From Lepeophtheirus salmonis (taxonomy: Eukaryota; Arthropoda; Copepoda; Siphonostomatoida; Caligidae): a DNA stretch of 64,000 nt. This document shows positions 22,481-33,393 of the stretch, piece after piece (position 1 is the first letter of the stretch; the number at the start of each line of letters is the position of its first letter). Below the pieces are notes generated by a model. It saw nothing but the letters and a program-made list of their open reading frames with translations. It was not told where the DNA came from and made no database searches. The position numbers were made by a program, and so were the translations under genes. The DNA is taken from NCBI RefSeq assembly GCF_016086655.4, contig NC_052138.2:5022001-5086000 (forward strand), in the 5' to 3' direction.

Positions 22481-22872
22481 TTAAAATTGATGAATAAATG
22501 ACCATTCTATAAATATTATATTTTGCCGAGAATTAATTATCAATGTATCTGCCATGCCTTGTATATGTCAAGAAAAAAAAAAACATATATTCTTTTTTTC
22601 TTGACTTTTGTTGTATATTGTTTTTATATGGAGGGGTTACATTTGTTTCTTTTCGAATACAAGGAGTCATAAAAATGCAGTTAGATGCACTGACACCCTT
22701 GCTTTCATCATCTCCTTTCAACTGAGATCATGACTTGCATTCCTTCTCCCCAAAAGAAAAATTTCATCAATTAGGTGAGAAATTCCAAAAATAAACGAAT
22801 ATCCACACGATTACAATAAAACAAGGATGGATTCCCTATCCCATTTAATCACGACTCACACATTCCTTACAT
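22481..22872. other. No gene; short hairpin near 22570-22605
   Basis: TGTCAAGAAAAAAAAAAACA and, 14 bases further on, TTCTTTTTTTCTTGAC can pair as an A/T stem. The two short frames here (22533-22721 minus, 22543-22725 plus) are the two strands of the same stretch and show no domain. Confidence 0.4.
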
Positions 22873-22981
22873 AGAGATTTAATGAATTTGATCTTATCTC
22901 AATATGTACATAAATAAAATTTGCTTCATCAGGGAATGACAAGGCAATTTTGTTTTATCTTTGGCTTGTGTTGTTTCAAAG
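22873..22981 (+). repeat. 109 bp direct repeat, copy 1
   Basis: AGAGATTTAATGAATTTGAT through GTTGTTTCAAAG recurs at 23803-23911 with three differences in 109 positions and no gaps. The two copies flank about 820 bases that contain a MarJ relic and an R1 repeat. Confidence 0.85.
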
Positions 22982-23040
22982 CACAAATTCCTATTAGTGA
23001 TTTAATTATATATTTTTTTCTTTTCACCATTCAAAATATA

Positions 23041-23350
23041 CAGGGTGCGTAATGAAAATGAGACGTTTTGAATTTGGAACTTTAAAAAGTTTAATTTCGA
23101 AAACTGGGAGAGCTACATTAACTAAACTTTGTACAGAAGTTGGTATATCTGTTGATCCCATTTCTAATCTTCATTATACCCTCCATCGAGTTTGATAAAG
23201 GGTTTAATGCACCGCTGGAAGCTCTAATAATGATCTAATTGGGCCTCATGGAGTCCCAATAATCATCAAAGGAAGCCTGGAGAGCTTCAAGATTCAGTGC
23301 CCTGAAGGAAAAGTCGAGCAAGTTTGAATGAACGAGTATGGTGGGCACCT
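23041..23350 (-). pseudogene. Mariner-type transposase tail with terminus (MarJ)
   Basis: The left end reads ACAGGGTGCGTAATGAAAAT, a Tc1/mariner-like terminus. The minus strand then encodes a tail: LNLEALQASFDDYWDSMRP (about 23290-23230), a stop, IIRASSGALNPLSN and MEGIMK. This resembles the region after the catalytic domain in mariner transposases. Nothing upstream of it survives. Confidence 0.6.
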
Positions 23351-23449
23351 GGGGCGTAGGCTTAGCGCCAAAATTATCAACCCCGTTATATAATTACTTA
23401 TATATATAGGTTTACTTTATATAAATGATTACTGAAGAAAATCGTATAC

Positions 23450-23720
23450 AAAATTAACCAAAAATCAACATATTAACCCTGACGATTTGAAGAATGTTTT
23501 GGAACAGAGAAACAACCACCTGTGACAATGAAGGAAGGGGAGAAGGAAATATCCAAGGATATTATCAAGAATTACTCCGATGCCGATCCTTAATTCTACC
23601 CTGAGACTCCCTGAAGGACTTACAACCATAACTCCACAACAAATCCTCAATTTTACTCTCTCCATCTATTATGCGCTCACACGATAGAAAAAGAAGTTCA
23701 AAGCTCAGGAATTAATTAAT
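23450..23720 (+). repeat. R1 dispersed repeat copy
   Basis: Blocks TTAACCCTGACGATTTGAAG, ATTACTCCGATGCCGATCC and TTCTACCCTGAGACTCCCTG, then AGGACTTACAACCATAACTC and TTTACTCTCTCCATCTATTA. It is a fairly complete copy, apart from a shortened middle. Confidence 0.6.
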
Positions 23721-23748
23721 AATGACAACTACTAAGGAAAAGAAAATC

Positions 23749-23968
23749 CATTAAAAAACAGGCTAGCTAGAAAATTCGCACGATTTACATCACCATATCA
23801 CTAGAGATTTAATGAATTTGATCTTATCTCAATATGTACATAAATAAAATTTTCTTCATCAGGGAATGACAAGGCAATTTTATTTTATCTTTGGCTTATG
23901 TTGTTTCAAAGATCCATTGTCATTAAAAAACGGGCTAGCAAGGAAATTCGCACGATTTACATCACTAT
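23749..23968 (+). repeat. Interleaved direct repeats near 23.75-23.97 kb
   Basis: About 48 bases (CATTAAAAAACAGGCTAGC, then AAATTCGCACGATTTACATC) occur at 23749-23797 and again at 23921-23968. They lie on either side of the second copy of the 109 bp repeat (23803-23911). The arrangement suggests a local tandem duplication broken up by insertions. Confidence 0.75.
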
Positions 23969-24242
23969 ATATACCTAATAGGAGAGGGTACTTATGTTGT
24001 GGGGCTGAATAGAGAGGAATAGAAACAAAGAATGATGGTAGAATAAAAGAAACGGAGAAAAGGAAATAGATATAGAAAAGCAGATTTTATTTCGGTAAAA
24101 AACAGGCTCTTAATGACCGCGGAGGCTCCAATAAATTTCATAAAAACATGCTTGGTTATTTTATAATTGTACTACTAGCTGAATTTCAGACTGATCTGTT
24201 CGACTATTTTGGATTCTATGTGTGATAACAATAAAAACAGAC
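23969..24242. other. No gene seen
   Basis: Short spacer, A-rich on the plus strand. Nothing was recognised. Confidence 0.3.
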
Positions 24243-24560
24243 TTATAAAGATATATAGGATATGATTTTTTTAATGAGGGGGAGGCTTAATTCCCCTCCC
24301 CCAAAGGGGGGTAGCAAAGCCACTGGTGGCCACAATGTTTTCTGCCAAAATGAACTATTGGTCTCAAAAAATGACTGCTTAACCTTTCTGTATGTGCCAA
24401 TGCTCCATATTGTTGAAGCTTGTCTAAATCCCATACCGTCAGTAGTGGCCTTTTTGACGTTTTAAATAGTCTGTCTAGTCAAGTTTCGGATCCCTTTTGG
24501 TGGGGTTCCAGTAAGCAATCTCGATTATTTTTGTCACTTTGTGAGGCCATTTTGATTGAT
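24243..24560 (-). pseudogene. Short mariner-type transposase remnant (MarH)
   Basis: The minus strand starts MASQSDKNNRDCLLEPHQKG (about 24552). After a stop it reads TSKRPLLTVWDLDKLQQYG, then GALAHTERLSSHFLRP, which resembles the GAPxHT region around the second catalytic aspartate. Here the aspartate is replaced (QYGALAHT where QDGAPAHT is usual). A large central part is missing. A GC-rich GGGGGAGG / CCCTCCCCC pair at 24278-24309 ends it. Confidence 0.5.
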
Positions 24561-24934
24561 TGTTTAAATTATCAATTTCCCTGATGTGTTTTTTTCTTTT
24601 ATAATGATTCAGATTTCAACGACGTACCCCGTACATATATTCTCTTCGCACCTCCCTGTTCGTCGTCCATTTAGCGATTACTTATCAAAAACCATTTATT
24701 TAAAATTCCAGAGAGGGTTTTTTTATCTTTGAAAAAATATAACACTGAATTGACGAAATACATTTTTAACTTTGATATCAAAAAGCTTTTAATATTATCA
24801 TTTATATCCTATTATTCTTTGGCATATTTAATATGAATCAACATAGTTTTAATGATGAATGGCACATGAGAAACTCAATGTCCTGCTGCTACAAAAAAAG
24901 GGCAAATAATTAATTGTTTCTATGAGTAGTGACA
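24561..24934. other. No gene seen
   Basis: AT-rich spacer without recognisable content. Confidence 0.35.
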
Positions 24935-25236
24935 TATGGCTCATCAACATAAAAACAAGTTTAATAATGTTTCTCAAGATTCAGTGTGGATTATATTTGT
25001 ATTCTTGAACGAATTGTCTTTTATTTATACAAACAAATGACTCTTATTAACCCTTTGTGTATGTTGCGCATTGTAATTTATAAAGTGGCCAAAATTAATC
25101 CCCATAGTCGGCCAATATTAGTCTCATGAATCAAATAAAGGTTATACACTATAGCTAAAATCCTTGGATAGGTTAAGATATCCCGGGAATAAAAAAGTAT
25201 TTGGGAAAATGTTTTGCATACTATGTTCAACTCAGT
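24935..25236 (+). repeat. T325 repeat unit
   Basis: A unit with CATATGGCTCATCAACATAA, then TTATTAACCCTTTGTGTATG, then AATCAAATAAAGGTTATACA and AAGATATCCCGGGAATAAA. The same ordered blocks recur near 33.9, 41.1, 47.3-48.0 and 54.5-55.0 kb, always on this strand. Confidence 0.6.
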
Positions 25237-25239
25237 AAC

Positions 25240-25520
25240 ATAGGGGGTCCGCAGAATTACATTTTTTTTTTTTGGGGGCTTGGTTTTGGATTTTTTTTTT
25301 TTTAATTTCAAAATTAAATTTCTAATATAAAATTTTTTGAAAAAGAAAATCTAAAATTACAACTTTTGCAAAGAAATTTTAAAAATCCATAGGTAATACA
25401 AAAAATTGATTAAATTTTTTGGGAAAAAAATTTGAAAAATTAAATTTATAATATTAAATATTATAGTAAAAATCAAAAACTCCTTAATTTGGGGGGGGGT
25501 AGGGGGCTACAGCACTTTAA
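25240..25520 (+). repeat. ATF repeat copy
   Basis: The left end ATAGGGGGTCCGCAGAATTA is followed by about 220 bases of AT array and a GGGGGGGGGTAGGGGGCTAC block at 25490-25512, which is the inner part of the right end. The outer right end is missing. Confidence 0.6.
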
Positions 25521-25675
25521 AATAAAATCTATCAATTTCTCATTCTTTAATTGGGACGATCAATTTCGTCAAATTTAAGTGCAATTTGCAAAACATCCAA
25601 AGGGTAAATAAGAATAATTTCTTAATATAAATTGACAATAATTTGTCATTGAAGAACAAAAATGTAATCCACACT

Positions 25676-26335
25676 CGATATTCAGCAAAATCTTTCCAAC
25701 TTGCTTGGACTGGGTGGTCCATTAAAAGAAAAGGAAAAGGGTGATGTCAAAAGGACTAAACTGGACGTGGAGGAGTTAAAGAAAACAGCCCAGGCTAATT
25801 TGCTCAAGTACACAAGGACATATGGAAGAAATCTCGGGATTTCACAAAAGAATATCCTTAGAGCTATCAAAGAAATGATTGGAAAGACCATTGTGAGGAT
25901 GGAGAGGCCACTTTGAACACCAGCAATCAAAGAACCCCATCTCCACCGTTGCAAGACTCCTTTGAAAGAGTCTTATGAATTCTTTTGAAATCTTTTTTGA
26001 CACTTTTTGGCCCCTACATCCTTGATCCATTAGACTACACTTTTTGTGTCCATATCGAGGAGAAGGCCTGCAGTGTCTGTCATCCAAGGTCCTAAAAGGC
26101 ACTGCCACTCAGCACCGGAGTACCATGACAGAGGACTATATCTGCAGTGAGTGCAATCCTTCTGCCACCGCCTGGAAGCCATCATTGCCCCTGAGTACGG
26201 CTACATTAATGCTTAAGAGAGCTCAGACAAACATCTATTTATTTTATTAATTTTGTTGAAATTCTACTCTTAATTAATAAATTATATATTGTTCAATTTA
26301 AAATTCAAAGTGTTCAAATTTATATGAACCACTCT
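25676..26335 (+). pseudogene. Mariner-like transposase relic, MarB copy 3
   Basis: A 71-residue open part at 25701-25916 gives the linker after the DNA-binding domain (KRTKLDVEELKKTAQANLLK, then GISQKNILRAIKEMIGK and IVRMERPL). The shared junction follows (CTTTTTTGACACTTTTTGG, about 25990). A C-terminal part comes next (VSISRRRPAVS, then EAIIAPEYGYIN about 26175-26210). The catalytic core is lost. The outer flank ATGAACCACTCTGTA at 26324-26338 is close to the flank of copy 2 (ATGAACTACTCTGTA), so it is probably the element terminus. Confidence 0.75.
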
Positions 26336-26811
26336 GTATATATTAAATGCTCCACACACGTGTTGAAACTATCAACACACTTTTGCGCAAATATGTACAT
26401 AAATCTTTAAATACACTCCTTCAATAAAAATGGCGATTCAATTTTATTATCCTTATTTATCTGTTGTCGTATTCATATGAGATGCAGAAACTGACTCAAT
26501 AAAACTCAGTGAAGACGTATACAGGCATAAAAAAATGTTTATTGTGACAAAAGATTTTTACCGAAGGATCTCAGTAGGATTTATGGTCAAACGTGTCAGC
26601 ATGAGGAGCACTATCTCCTCTTATCTGATGAAACAACACTTTTTATTGGTTGTTACATATTATGTAGTATATCTATGGATCTACGCTCGGCTGTGACTTG
26701 ATTGGATTAAGGGTTAATCATAAATTAAATAGGAGATATTATAAAATAGTCAATTCACATGCTAAAATTTTATTACTTAGGAACAATGAGTGCATTCGCC
26801 AATCAGAGAGC
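26336..26811. other. No gene seen
   Basis: AT-rich spacer between MarB and MarC copies. Nothing was recognised. Confidence 0.35.
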
Positions 26812-27428
26812 AGATCCAAAACTGGTAATAGTATTTAATTGAAATTTTATACCCTTTAGTTTTATTTACGATGTTCTATTAGTCAACCAAACGATAGCTG
26901 AATCAAAAATAAACAAGTTTTGTTTTTATCCAATGTCTCTAAGACGAAAACCCCCAGGAGCAAAACCAAAAAAGATAACACGTTTACGATAGCCTCCGCA
27001 CCAAAAAGGCTGCATACACCGTTGGCATCTCCATCCAGACTCCCTACAACATCAAGAAGTCCATCACAGCCCAAAAATTCTTATCTGTCTCTATTTGCCC
27101 CTCCTCCAGACATCATCTCAACCCTCTGGACTTTGCGGTTTAGGGTGTCTTAGAGAAGAAGCATTATCACACCTCTCTTCCAAATTTGGATTCAATCCAC
27201 GCATCTATCATGACAGAGTGTTACCCCATAGACATCGTCAAGAGTTGTCAATATATTCGCCGTCGTTTGTAGGTTGTTATTGCTTGTGAATGAGATCGGT
27301 TTCAATAAAAATATAGCTAAATTTAATATTTAAGCAATTTACAAAGGGATTTTAAGTTGTGTTTTCGTGATTCCATACAAATCACGTTTTTCCTAATAAA
27401 GTCTTAACTATGCAAGTTTTGAGTCCCC
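26812..27428 (+). mobile_element. MarC non-autonomous mariner-type copy
   Basis: The ends are GCAGATCCAAAACTGGTAAT (left) and ACTATGCAAGTTTTGAGTCC (right, inverted). The plus strand has a helix-turn-helix fragment in shifted frames (VGISIQTPYNIKKSITAQK), then the tail LNPLDFAV, GVLEKKHYHTSLPNLDSI and VVIACE. It is the same short form as at 14.7 kb, with the catalytic core missing. The minus-strand frame at 26883-27074 is a shadow. Confidence 0.7.
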
Positions 27429-28188
27429 AATGTCCATGAAGTTGAAGACTTTTTAACAATAATGGCTATTGAATTGGTTAACTGTTCAGAATATTACAAT
27501 TTATTTTCTCATTAATCAATCATCTTTAGGGATAATGTGAGCGGCACAAGTTATTTATGATTAAATCTGGGAAATAAGGCATTTCTCTATTTATAAAGTA
27601 AAATAATTCAAAATATACATTTTTTAGACATCATCTATGTAAAAAAAATACATCATATTAATAAGGAATTGGTATCGGAATCGTTTGAAATTTTGCTAAC
27701 GATACATCCCTAATTAAAAGATCCTTTAAAACAACGTATTTTTAAGTTTGAAGAAGCAAATTTTGAAACGTGTTTCTTCAATTCCAATAAGAAATATAAT
27801 AATTTTATGAGCACAATTTACCCATTAGAACAATAACCAAAAAATAATACAACGGTTCTCATGGTGTAAAAACTATAAATTTATTTATGATATAATTTCA
27901 ATATTTCAGTTTTTATTTATCCTCTTTCATGATTTTTGACTGTCTCAGGCCCATCTTTCTACCCATAGTCACATAAAAAGGTGTATTCGTGATTGAACCA
28001 TTTGTTTTATTACTACTGATTATACACTACAAACATATGTCTGTAGATATACCCATTTTATGGGTTGATAGCCATTGTAAGAACATACATAAATTTGATT
28101 TCTTCAATTTGGTATGCTTAGACTTGTAAATAAAAGTAAAAAAACAATCAAAAACATTACATTTTGATCAATTGAAATTACTTATATT
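27429..28188. other. No gene seen
   Basis: About 760 bases of AT-rich DNA with no recognised coding or repeat motif. Confidence 0.35.
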
Positions 28189-28554
28189 ATAGTGTTGGAT
28201 CAGTCCTATGACTGATCCCTTATCAGTCTTTTTTCCCACCCTTTCAGTCTTTTTTTTATCAATCCGATCTTTGAGTCCTAGGTCCTTTTATTTTCTTCAC
28301 TCATAACTACGATTGAAGAAAATAAGAACTAAGAAATTATGAATGATACCTAGAAGGTAAAATAGTAACATGCTAGTCACAGATCTCCTACAAGTATCTC
28401 AAGAAATTATGAACTATCATGTAACTTCAGCTACTCAAGTGGTGTAGTTCGTAGTAACTATATAATTTCAGCTGTTGTAGGTCGTAGGGACTGATAAATT
28501 TCATTAGAAACGGACCGATAGGACTGTAGTTTTTTTTGACCGATCCTACACTAT
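28189..28554. mobile_element. Q element with inverted ends
   Basis: The left end is ATAGTGTTGGATCAGTC and the right end, in reverse complement, is ATAGTGTAGGATCGGTC: 17 bases with 3 mismatches. A second inner pair (CAGTCCTATGACTGATCC on the left; CAGTCCTATCGGTCCG on the right in reverse complement) extends the similarity. At 366 bp without a coding frame it fits a MITE. Q fragments elsewhere share the GGTC/GACC-rich interior. No clean target duplication was found. Confidence 0.6.
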
Positions 28555-29500
28555 TTATGTATATTGCTGTAAATCCGGAGTATTTTTGAGCGTATAAGTT
28601 ATTTTATTGTTTGGAATTTTGCGAGTGTTTTTAATATATGTATATTGAAGTTGTTTTCTTTATTCTTACATTCTTGGGGAGAGAAGATCTAAGTATACAT
28701 TTTAACCATGAGCTCATGAACAAAGATAGAAATCCTCGAAAAATAAGGTGAGAGCAAATCCTTTGAGTATGTAGGAAAATATAGGGTAATTTTGTTCGAG
28801 TGTCATGTCAACTGTTGATGGTTTGAAAAGAATACGTCATACTACTTCAGACTTTTTACCCACAGGCGGTGGGATGGAGGGGTTGTAGCTCAGATGTCGA
28901 TGTATTTACCCGGTAATGTTAAAGACCTATAGATTGGCACCCGAAAGGTATATCCCGTATTTAATTTGATTATTGTGGATCATAGCATATCCAGATTGAG
29001 TTTTTGTCTCTGGAAAGAAAAAACAAATCCCCATATTATTTACCCTATTGTTTGTTAACTCAAGCTGTAAAAGTTATTCGATATTATTAGAAATATCCAA
29101 AGAATTTTTGTTAGACCCTATTTATTTTTATTTAGAAAAATTCCTCGTATCAAATGTCCATTGCTTTGCCCTTCTTCTCATGTTGATACTCGTCTTCTTT
29201 TCTTTCCCATCGTCATCCTCATCAAAATGAAGGAAAAAAGTAGCATTCCAGGAATTAAAAAAAAAAAGGCTTGAACATAGGTATGAGATGCTTATATCTG
29301 CCTAATATAATTACTCACTTTTTTGTTTATTCATTCCTTCAATTAACTAATAATGAGGATATTGACTAAAGTAAGGTAAAGCAGGTATTCTGGACAAAAA
29401 GAAACAAGGCCCCTTGTTGACCTTCATTATTGCCTTGATGAAAGTCTACTTTCTTTGGAGTTAACTTTTATAAACTAGAATGGTCAGTCGGTAGAGTACA
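28555..29500. other. No gene seen
   Basis: AT-rich. The 60-residue hydrophobic frame at 29048-29230 has no supporting context. Confidence 0.35.
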
Positions 29501-29767
29501 AAACCTCCACCCAAAGGGAAATTATATCTCAATGTGTTCTAGAATTATGGTTCATTACCCCTTTTTTACATTTGTGCTACGTAGACATTTGATCTTGACC
29601 TCTCAAAATTTGATAACCTCTTACAGTGACCATATATAATCTTCTTACCAAGTTTGATCAAAATCAATCCGTAACTTTTGTTGTAATCCTGGCGACTAAT
29701 AATCAAACAAACTAACAAAAAAACAGGGGCAAAAACATAACCTCCCTTCAACTTCCTTGGTGGAGGT
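29501..29767. mobile_element. MITE with ACCTCCACC inverted ends
   Basis: The left end AACCTCCACCCAAAGGGAA and the right end CTTCCTTGGTGGAGGTA (in reverse complement TACCTCCACCAAGGAAG) are inverted over about 16 bases. Near the right end, ACCTCCCTTCAACTTCC then TTGGTGGAGGT can form a hairpin. Just before it is a CAAACAAACTAACAAAAAAA run. Short elements with a GGTGGAGGTAA end are widespread in aquatic invertebrates and fish, as I recall. The 61-residue frame at 29566-29751 lies inside it. Confidence 0.55.
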
Positions 29768-29774
29768 AAATATG

Positions 29775-29870
29775 TCCTACCAGTACGCTAAAAAAAGGAC
29801 CAAAAAAATGACATGGCAACCCTGCCAATTTGAATAATAGTTGGGAGAAAAGATACTTAGCCATAGAGAA
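29775..29870 (+). repeat. R1 fragment
   Basis: Only the first part of R1 is present (CCAGTACGCTAAAAAAAGG, then CAACCCTGCCAATTTGAATA, then AGATACTTAGCCATAGAG). Confidence 0.5.
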
Positions 29871-30694
29871 GTAGAGGTGACAAGTTGGTTTACTGTGAAA
29901 TTATTGCTGTTAAAAAGTTTGCGGTCATAATCGTTAAGGTTAATATTGTTCCGTGTTAAAATCACGGTGTATTTCCCCATTGGAAGTGACAATTGCTATT
30001 GGTAATATCATCGTAAAACAACATCATTATAAGCAGTATGATTGAGAGTAATTTTATTGGAAGACAATTTTGTTCCAATTGATATCAATACATTCAGCAA
30101 TTAAACTATTGAATGATGAAGAAGCAATTCATGAAAAACTCTTATTTAATGTCCCATAATACCCCCTCCCCAGGCCAGAGGTTGTACAGGTGAACTGCTG
30201 AGTCCCCAAGATTTATCCTTCGCAGCTTATCCTTCGCAGCTTCTCTGACCCTCAAGGACCACTTCTAATTTATTATACTGAACCCCATCCTACAAGTTGT
30301 GCGGGTGAGCCTCAGAGCTTCATGCTTGGAACCATCTCCACCTATAATTAATTATACCATAGACGATTGTATAGGACTTGGGCAATGAACCATTACACCT
30401 CGTGGGTTGACGTATATTATAGCATATTATAAGGGGTCCTTGATGCTTAAAATCTGTTTGTGGAGTTTAAGCTGTCTTGGGACCAAGGGAGTCACCGGTA
30501 CAACCTGAGGGCCGAGTGTATTTTTTAGAAGAGTTGGAAAGGAGAAGACAGTCAGAGTATTAACTAATTCATAAAATAACTTAAGATCAATATCGCCGGT
30601 AGTACTCGGCATTGTACCAAGGGGGGGGGGGGGCTTAACTAACGTTTTCATGGGAGTTTTTTAATTGAGTATATATATATATAAGGGGGGTATA
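29871..30694. other. Unclassified stretch, slightly GC-richer
   Basis: The part at 30170-30650 is less AT-rich than its surroundings. It holds a 15-base direct repeat (TTATCCTTCGCAGCT twice, 30219-30248), a run of 14 G at about 30621-30634 and a 74-residue minus-strand frame at 30427-30651. The frame has no domain that I recognise. This could be an old retroelement fragment, but nothing in it proves that. Confidence 0.35.
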
Positions 30695-30840
30695 TTTGTC
30701 TTCGCTCCGAGCTGTCATCATGACAATGTGGTACGCCATGGGCACGGCCTTCATCGTAAAGAGCAGCCAATCTGTTCGCTGGCATGTCAAGGCTGTTATT
30801 ACTTGTAAATAAGAACAAAGTCCTTGATAAATTATACAAC
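30695..30840 (+). mobile_element. MarC C-terminal fragment
   Basis: The plus strand resembles the last part of the MarC coding region (CATGGGCACGGCCTTCATC, then GAGCAGCCAATCTGTTCGC). It is cut off where the next MarC copy begins at 30842. Two MarC sequences thus lie head-to-tail. Confidence 0.6.
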
Positions 30841-30841
30841 G

Positions 30842-31434
30842 TGAGGACCCAAAACGTGCAGTAGGATTTAATGGCGATTTTATAACTATTGTTTTTAAGT
30901 AGAATATTTAATTACACAACTAAACAACAGCTGAAACAAAAATAATCACCCCGTGTCTCTAATTGTACAAACTTCGGAGCAACAACAAAAAGGCAACGCG
31001 TGTGCGATCTCCTCCTTGCTGACGTCAATGCCGAGAAGGTTGCAGAGACTGTTGGCATCTCCATCCGGACTTTAGCAATTAATCATCAATAGAAAAGCTT
31101 ATACAGCATCTCCATGTGGTCTGGACTTTTCAGTTTGTGGTGTCTAGGAGAAGAATGTTTGCAGCACCTCTTATTCAAATTTGGATGCACTTCGAGGTGC
31201 CATCATGAGAACGTGTACCGCCATAGACACGGTCTTCATCGTAAAGAGATTGGCAATCAGTTCGCCAGTGTCGAAGTTGTAATTGCTTGTGAAGGAGGAC
31301 ACATTGAAAAAAAAATACAGGTGAGTATAGTTTTTAAACATATCATTGATTGGGTTTGAATTGTCTTAAATTGATTTCTATAAAAATCATGGTTTTCTTA
31401 ATTAAGTAATGCTAATGTAAGTTTTGGTTCCGCA
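30842..31434 (+). mobile_element. MarC non-autonomous mariner-type copy
   Basis: The ends are TGAGGACCCAAAACGTGCAG (left) and ATGTAAGTTTTGGTTCCGC (right, inverted). The N-terminal DNA-binding part is the best preserved of the MarC copies: KRQRVCDLLLADVNAEKVAE, then VGISIRTL and a stop (about 30985-31075). It is followed by a short middle and a tail (LDALRGAI, then AIDTVFIVKRLAI, about 31175-31250). The catalytic core is missing. The overlapping 81-residue frame 31114-31359 is out of the family's frame. Confidence 0.7.
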
Positions 31435-31464
31435 CTCTCTATGATTTCTTGAGTTGTTGTTGGA

Positions 31465-31575
31465 GGGCCTGTATTAAGGATTTTTTTGTTTTTTAAAGGA
31501 AAATTTACTATTCGATTTTTCTTTTTTAAATTTAATATTTGAAATTTAATTTTTTTTTTTTTAACATTCTTTATT
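31465..31575. repeat. ATF fragment
   Basis: GGAGGGCCTGTATTAAGGAT is followed by a short AT array (TTTAATATTTGAAATTTAA). There is no right end. Confidence 0.45.
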
Positions 31576-31779
31576 TGGTTTATATATTAAATAGAACATA
31601 GATATATAATTAAACCGGAGCAATTGTGTAAAAAGTACATAAATAAACCTTATAGTTTATATTTAATACTCCGGGGTAGAATTTCAACTAATATTCTAAA
31701 AATCAATCCTTTAAAAAACAACAGTAAACATGGAAATTAATAATCATGATAAAATTTGTCAAAATTTCTTAAAACACTT

Positions 31780-32860
31780 TTTAAAATACTTCGATGATTC
31801 CGTGAAGTTGATGGAAGGTACCAGATTTTTTCTCCTTCAAAATTCCAAGACTGAAATCCTGATTTATGAATTTTCAATGTGAGGGAGACCCAGTAGGCTG
31901 AAGCTGCCAAGATGATACCGTTTCAACTCATCCTCTCGAATAGTTTGTTAGTCTTCTGACGATAGGAACTTTACAATTAAGAATTGCAATGTCCAGAGCC
32001 CTTGTTACCTCAGAAGTTCCACCCTTCTTCTTTGAAATTCCAAAAAAGAACAATACCTTTAACATATTTTTCTTCCCCATTTGTCAGCCATTTTAGATTT
32101 ATAGATACATAATATTTTAGGAGATAGATGGCAGAGCCGTCCACAAAAGCATGAATGGTGTTTTATATTTAATTTTCCAAAGTTCTTGCAGGGCCTAGTA
32201 TATTATATTACAATCTGTGGAGATTTGTAACTGCAAGGTAAACTTTTTATCATCATTTATTCCCCTCAAGGAAGACACTATTGTTCTTTTTCAACCCATA
32301 GGGAGGCCCAAACGCTTACTATGCAGCTCCCAGAGTCCATTCACAGCTGCATCAAAATTTAGGGGGTCCATCTTAACGGGCATGGGATGGAATAATATTT
32401 TGAAGAATTAACAAGTGGAAATCTTATTCCACTATCGTTGAGCAATTCTTCCGAGTTTAAATTATGAACAGTTAAAATATCTCGTGTGATTGCACGTTCT
32501 TCTAAAATTGAGGAGTCTTTTAAATATCTAAATAAGAACCTTTTTTTATATATTTTGTCGAATGACTCAATGGTTGACTCATTTCTAAATTTAGGGGTGA
32601 GCATCCAAATTATTCTCTGAGCTTAGCCCAAACTGGACAGATTAAAGATGTAATTTTGTTGGTCACATTAGATCATTCCCAAAAATAAATTCTTTTGTTG
32701 ACGGAAGTCGGAATTGTGTTCCAGTTATCTTCATGAATACCACTGCTATTCCATTTTATACCCAAAATTTCCGCCATTCTTCTAACTTGACTACTTCAGA
32801 CTTGAAGATCCTCTTCAGGCTTCCAGGAGCCTAAAGGTAAAATAGAGGTCTTATTTTTTT
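31780..32860 (-). other. Degenerate coding relic, family not recognised
   Basis: About 1.1 kb on the minus strand has protein-like, lower-AT content broken into short frames. One, at 32359-32604, is 81 residues (FRNESTIESFDKIYKKRFLF, then SSILEERAITRDI). Another piece reads FFGISKKKGGTSEVTRALDI, then LNCKVPIVRRLTNYSRG (about 32050-31930). A third has FDAAVNGLWELHSKRLGLP (about 32360-32300). The overall style is that of a decayed retroelement polyprotein or transposase tail. I see no diagnostic catalytic motif. Confidence 0.35.
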
Positions 32861-32939
32861 ACAGCCAATCCTGTTTTTTCTTGAAACTTGGAAAATAATT
32901 TAGTAAGACTTTTACATATTCAGTGAATTAGCTGAGACT

Positions 32940-33390
32940 CAGAATTCCCTTCTACTGTTAAAGTTTTCCAAAAAATTAAATTTTCTGTGAATAGCTATGG
33001 ATTTTTGAAATTTCTCTCCAAAAAATTTAATACTTGAATTTTTTTTTTTCAAAAATTTATTATAGAAATTTAATTTTTCAGTTTTTTAAGAAAAGCTGTT
33101 AATTTTTTAAATAGTTTTTCAAAAAATTTAATTTCTTTGAAGAGTTGAGAATTTTGAAAGTTTTTTCCCAATTTTTTTATTTTTGCAACCTTATTTTTTG
33201 AAATTTGGTTGCAAAAAATTTAATTTTTGAAATTTGGTCGCAAAAAATTTAATTTTTGAAATTTTTTATCATTATTTGTGGATTTTGATTTTTTTTTTTT
33301 TTGAAAAAATGTAATATTTGAAATTTATTTTGTAAAATAAGAAAATGCAGAATACCAAACAAAAAATAATCATAATCTTGCGGATCCCCC
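32940..33390 (+). repeat. ATF repeat array
   Basis: An AT array with AAATTTAATTTTTGAAATTT and two nearly identical TTTGGTCGCAAAAAATTTAA / TTTGGTTGCAAAAAATTTAA units at 33203-33250. It is followed by CTTGCGGATCCCCCAGTAA at 33374-33393, a decayed right end. Confidence 0.55.
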
Positions 33391-33393
33391 AGT

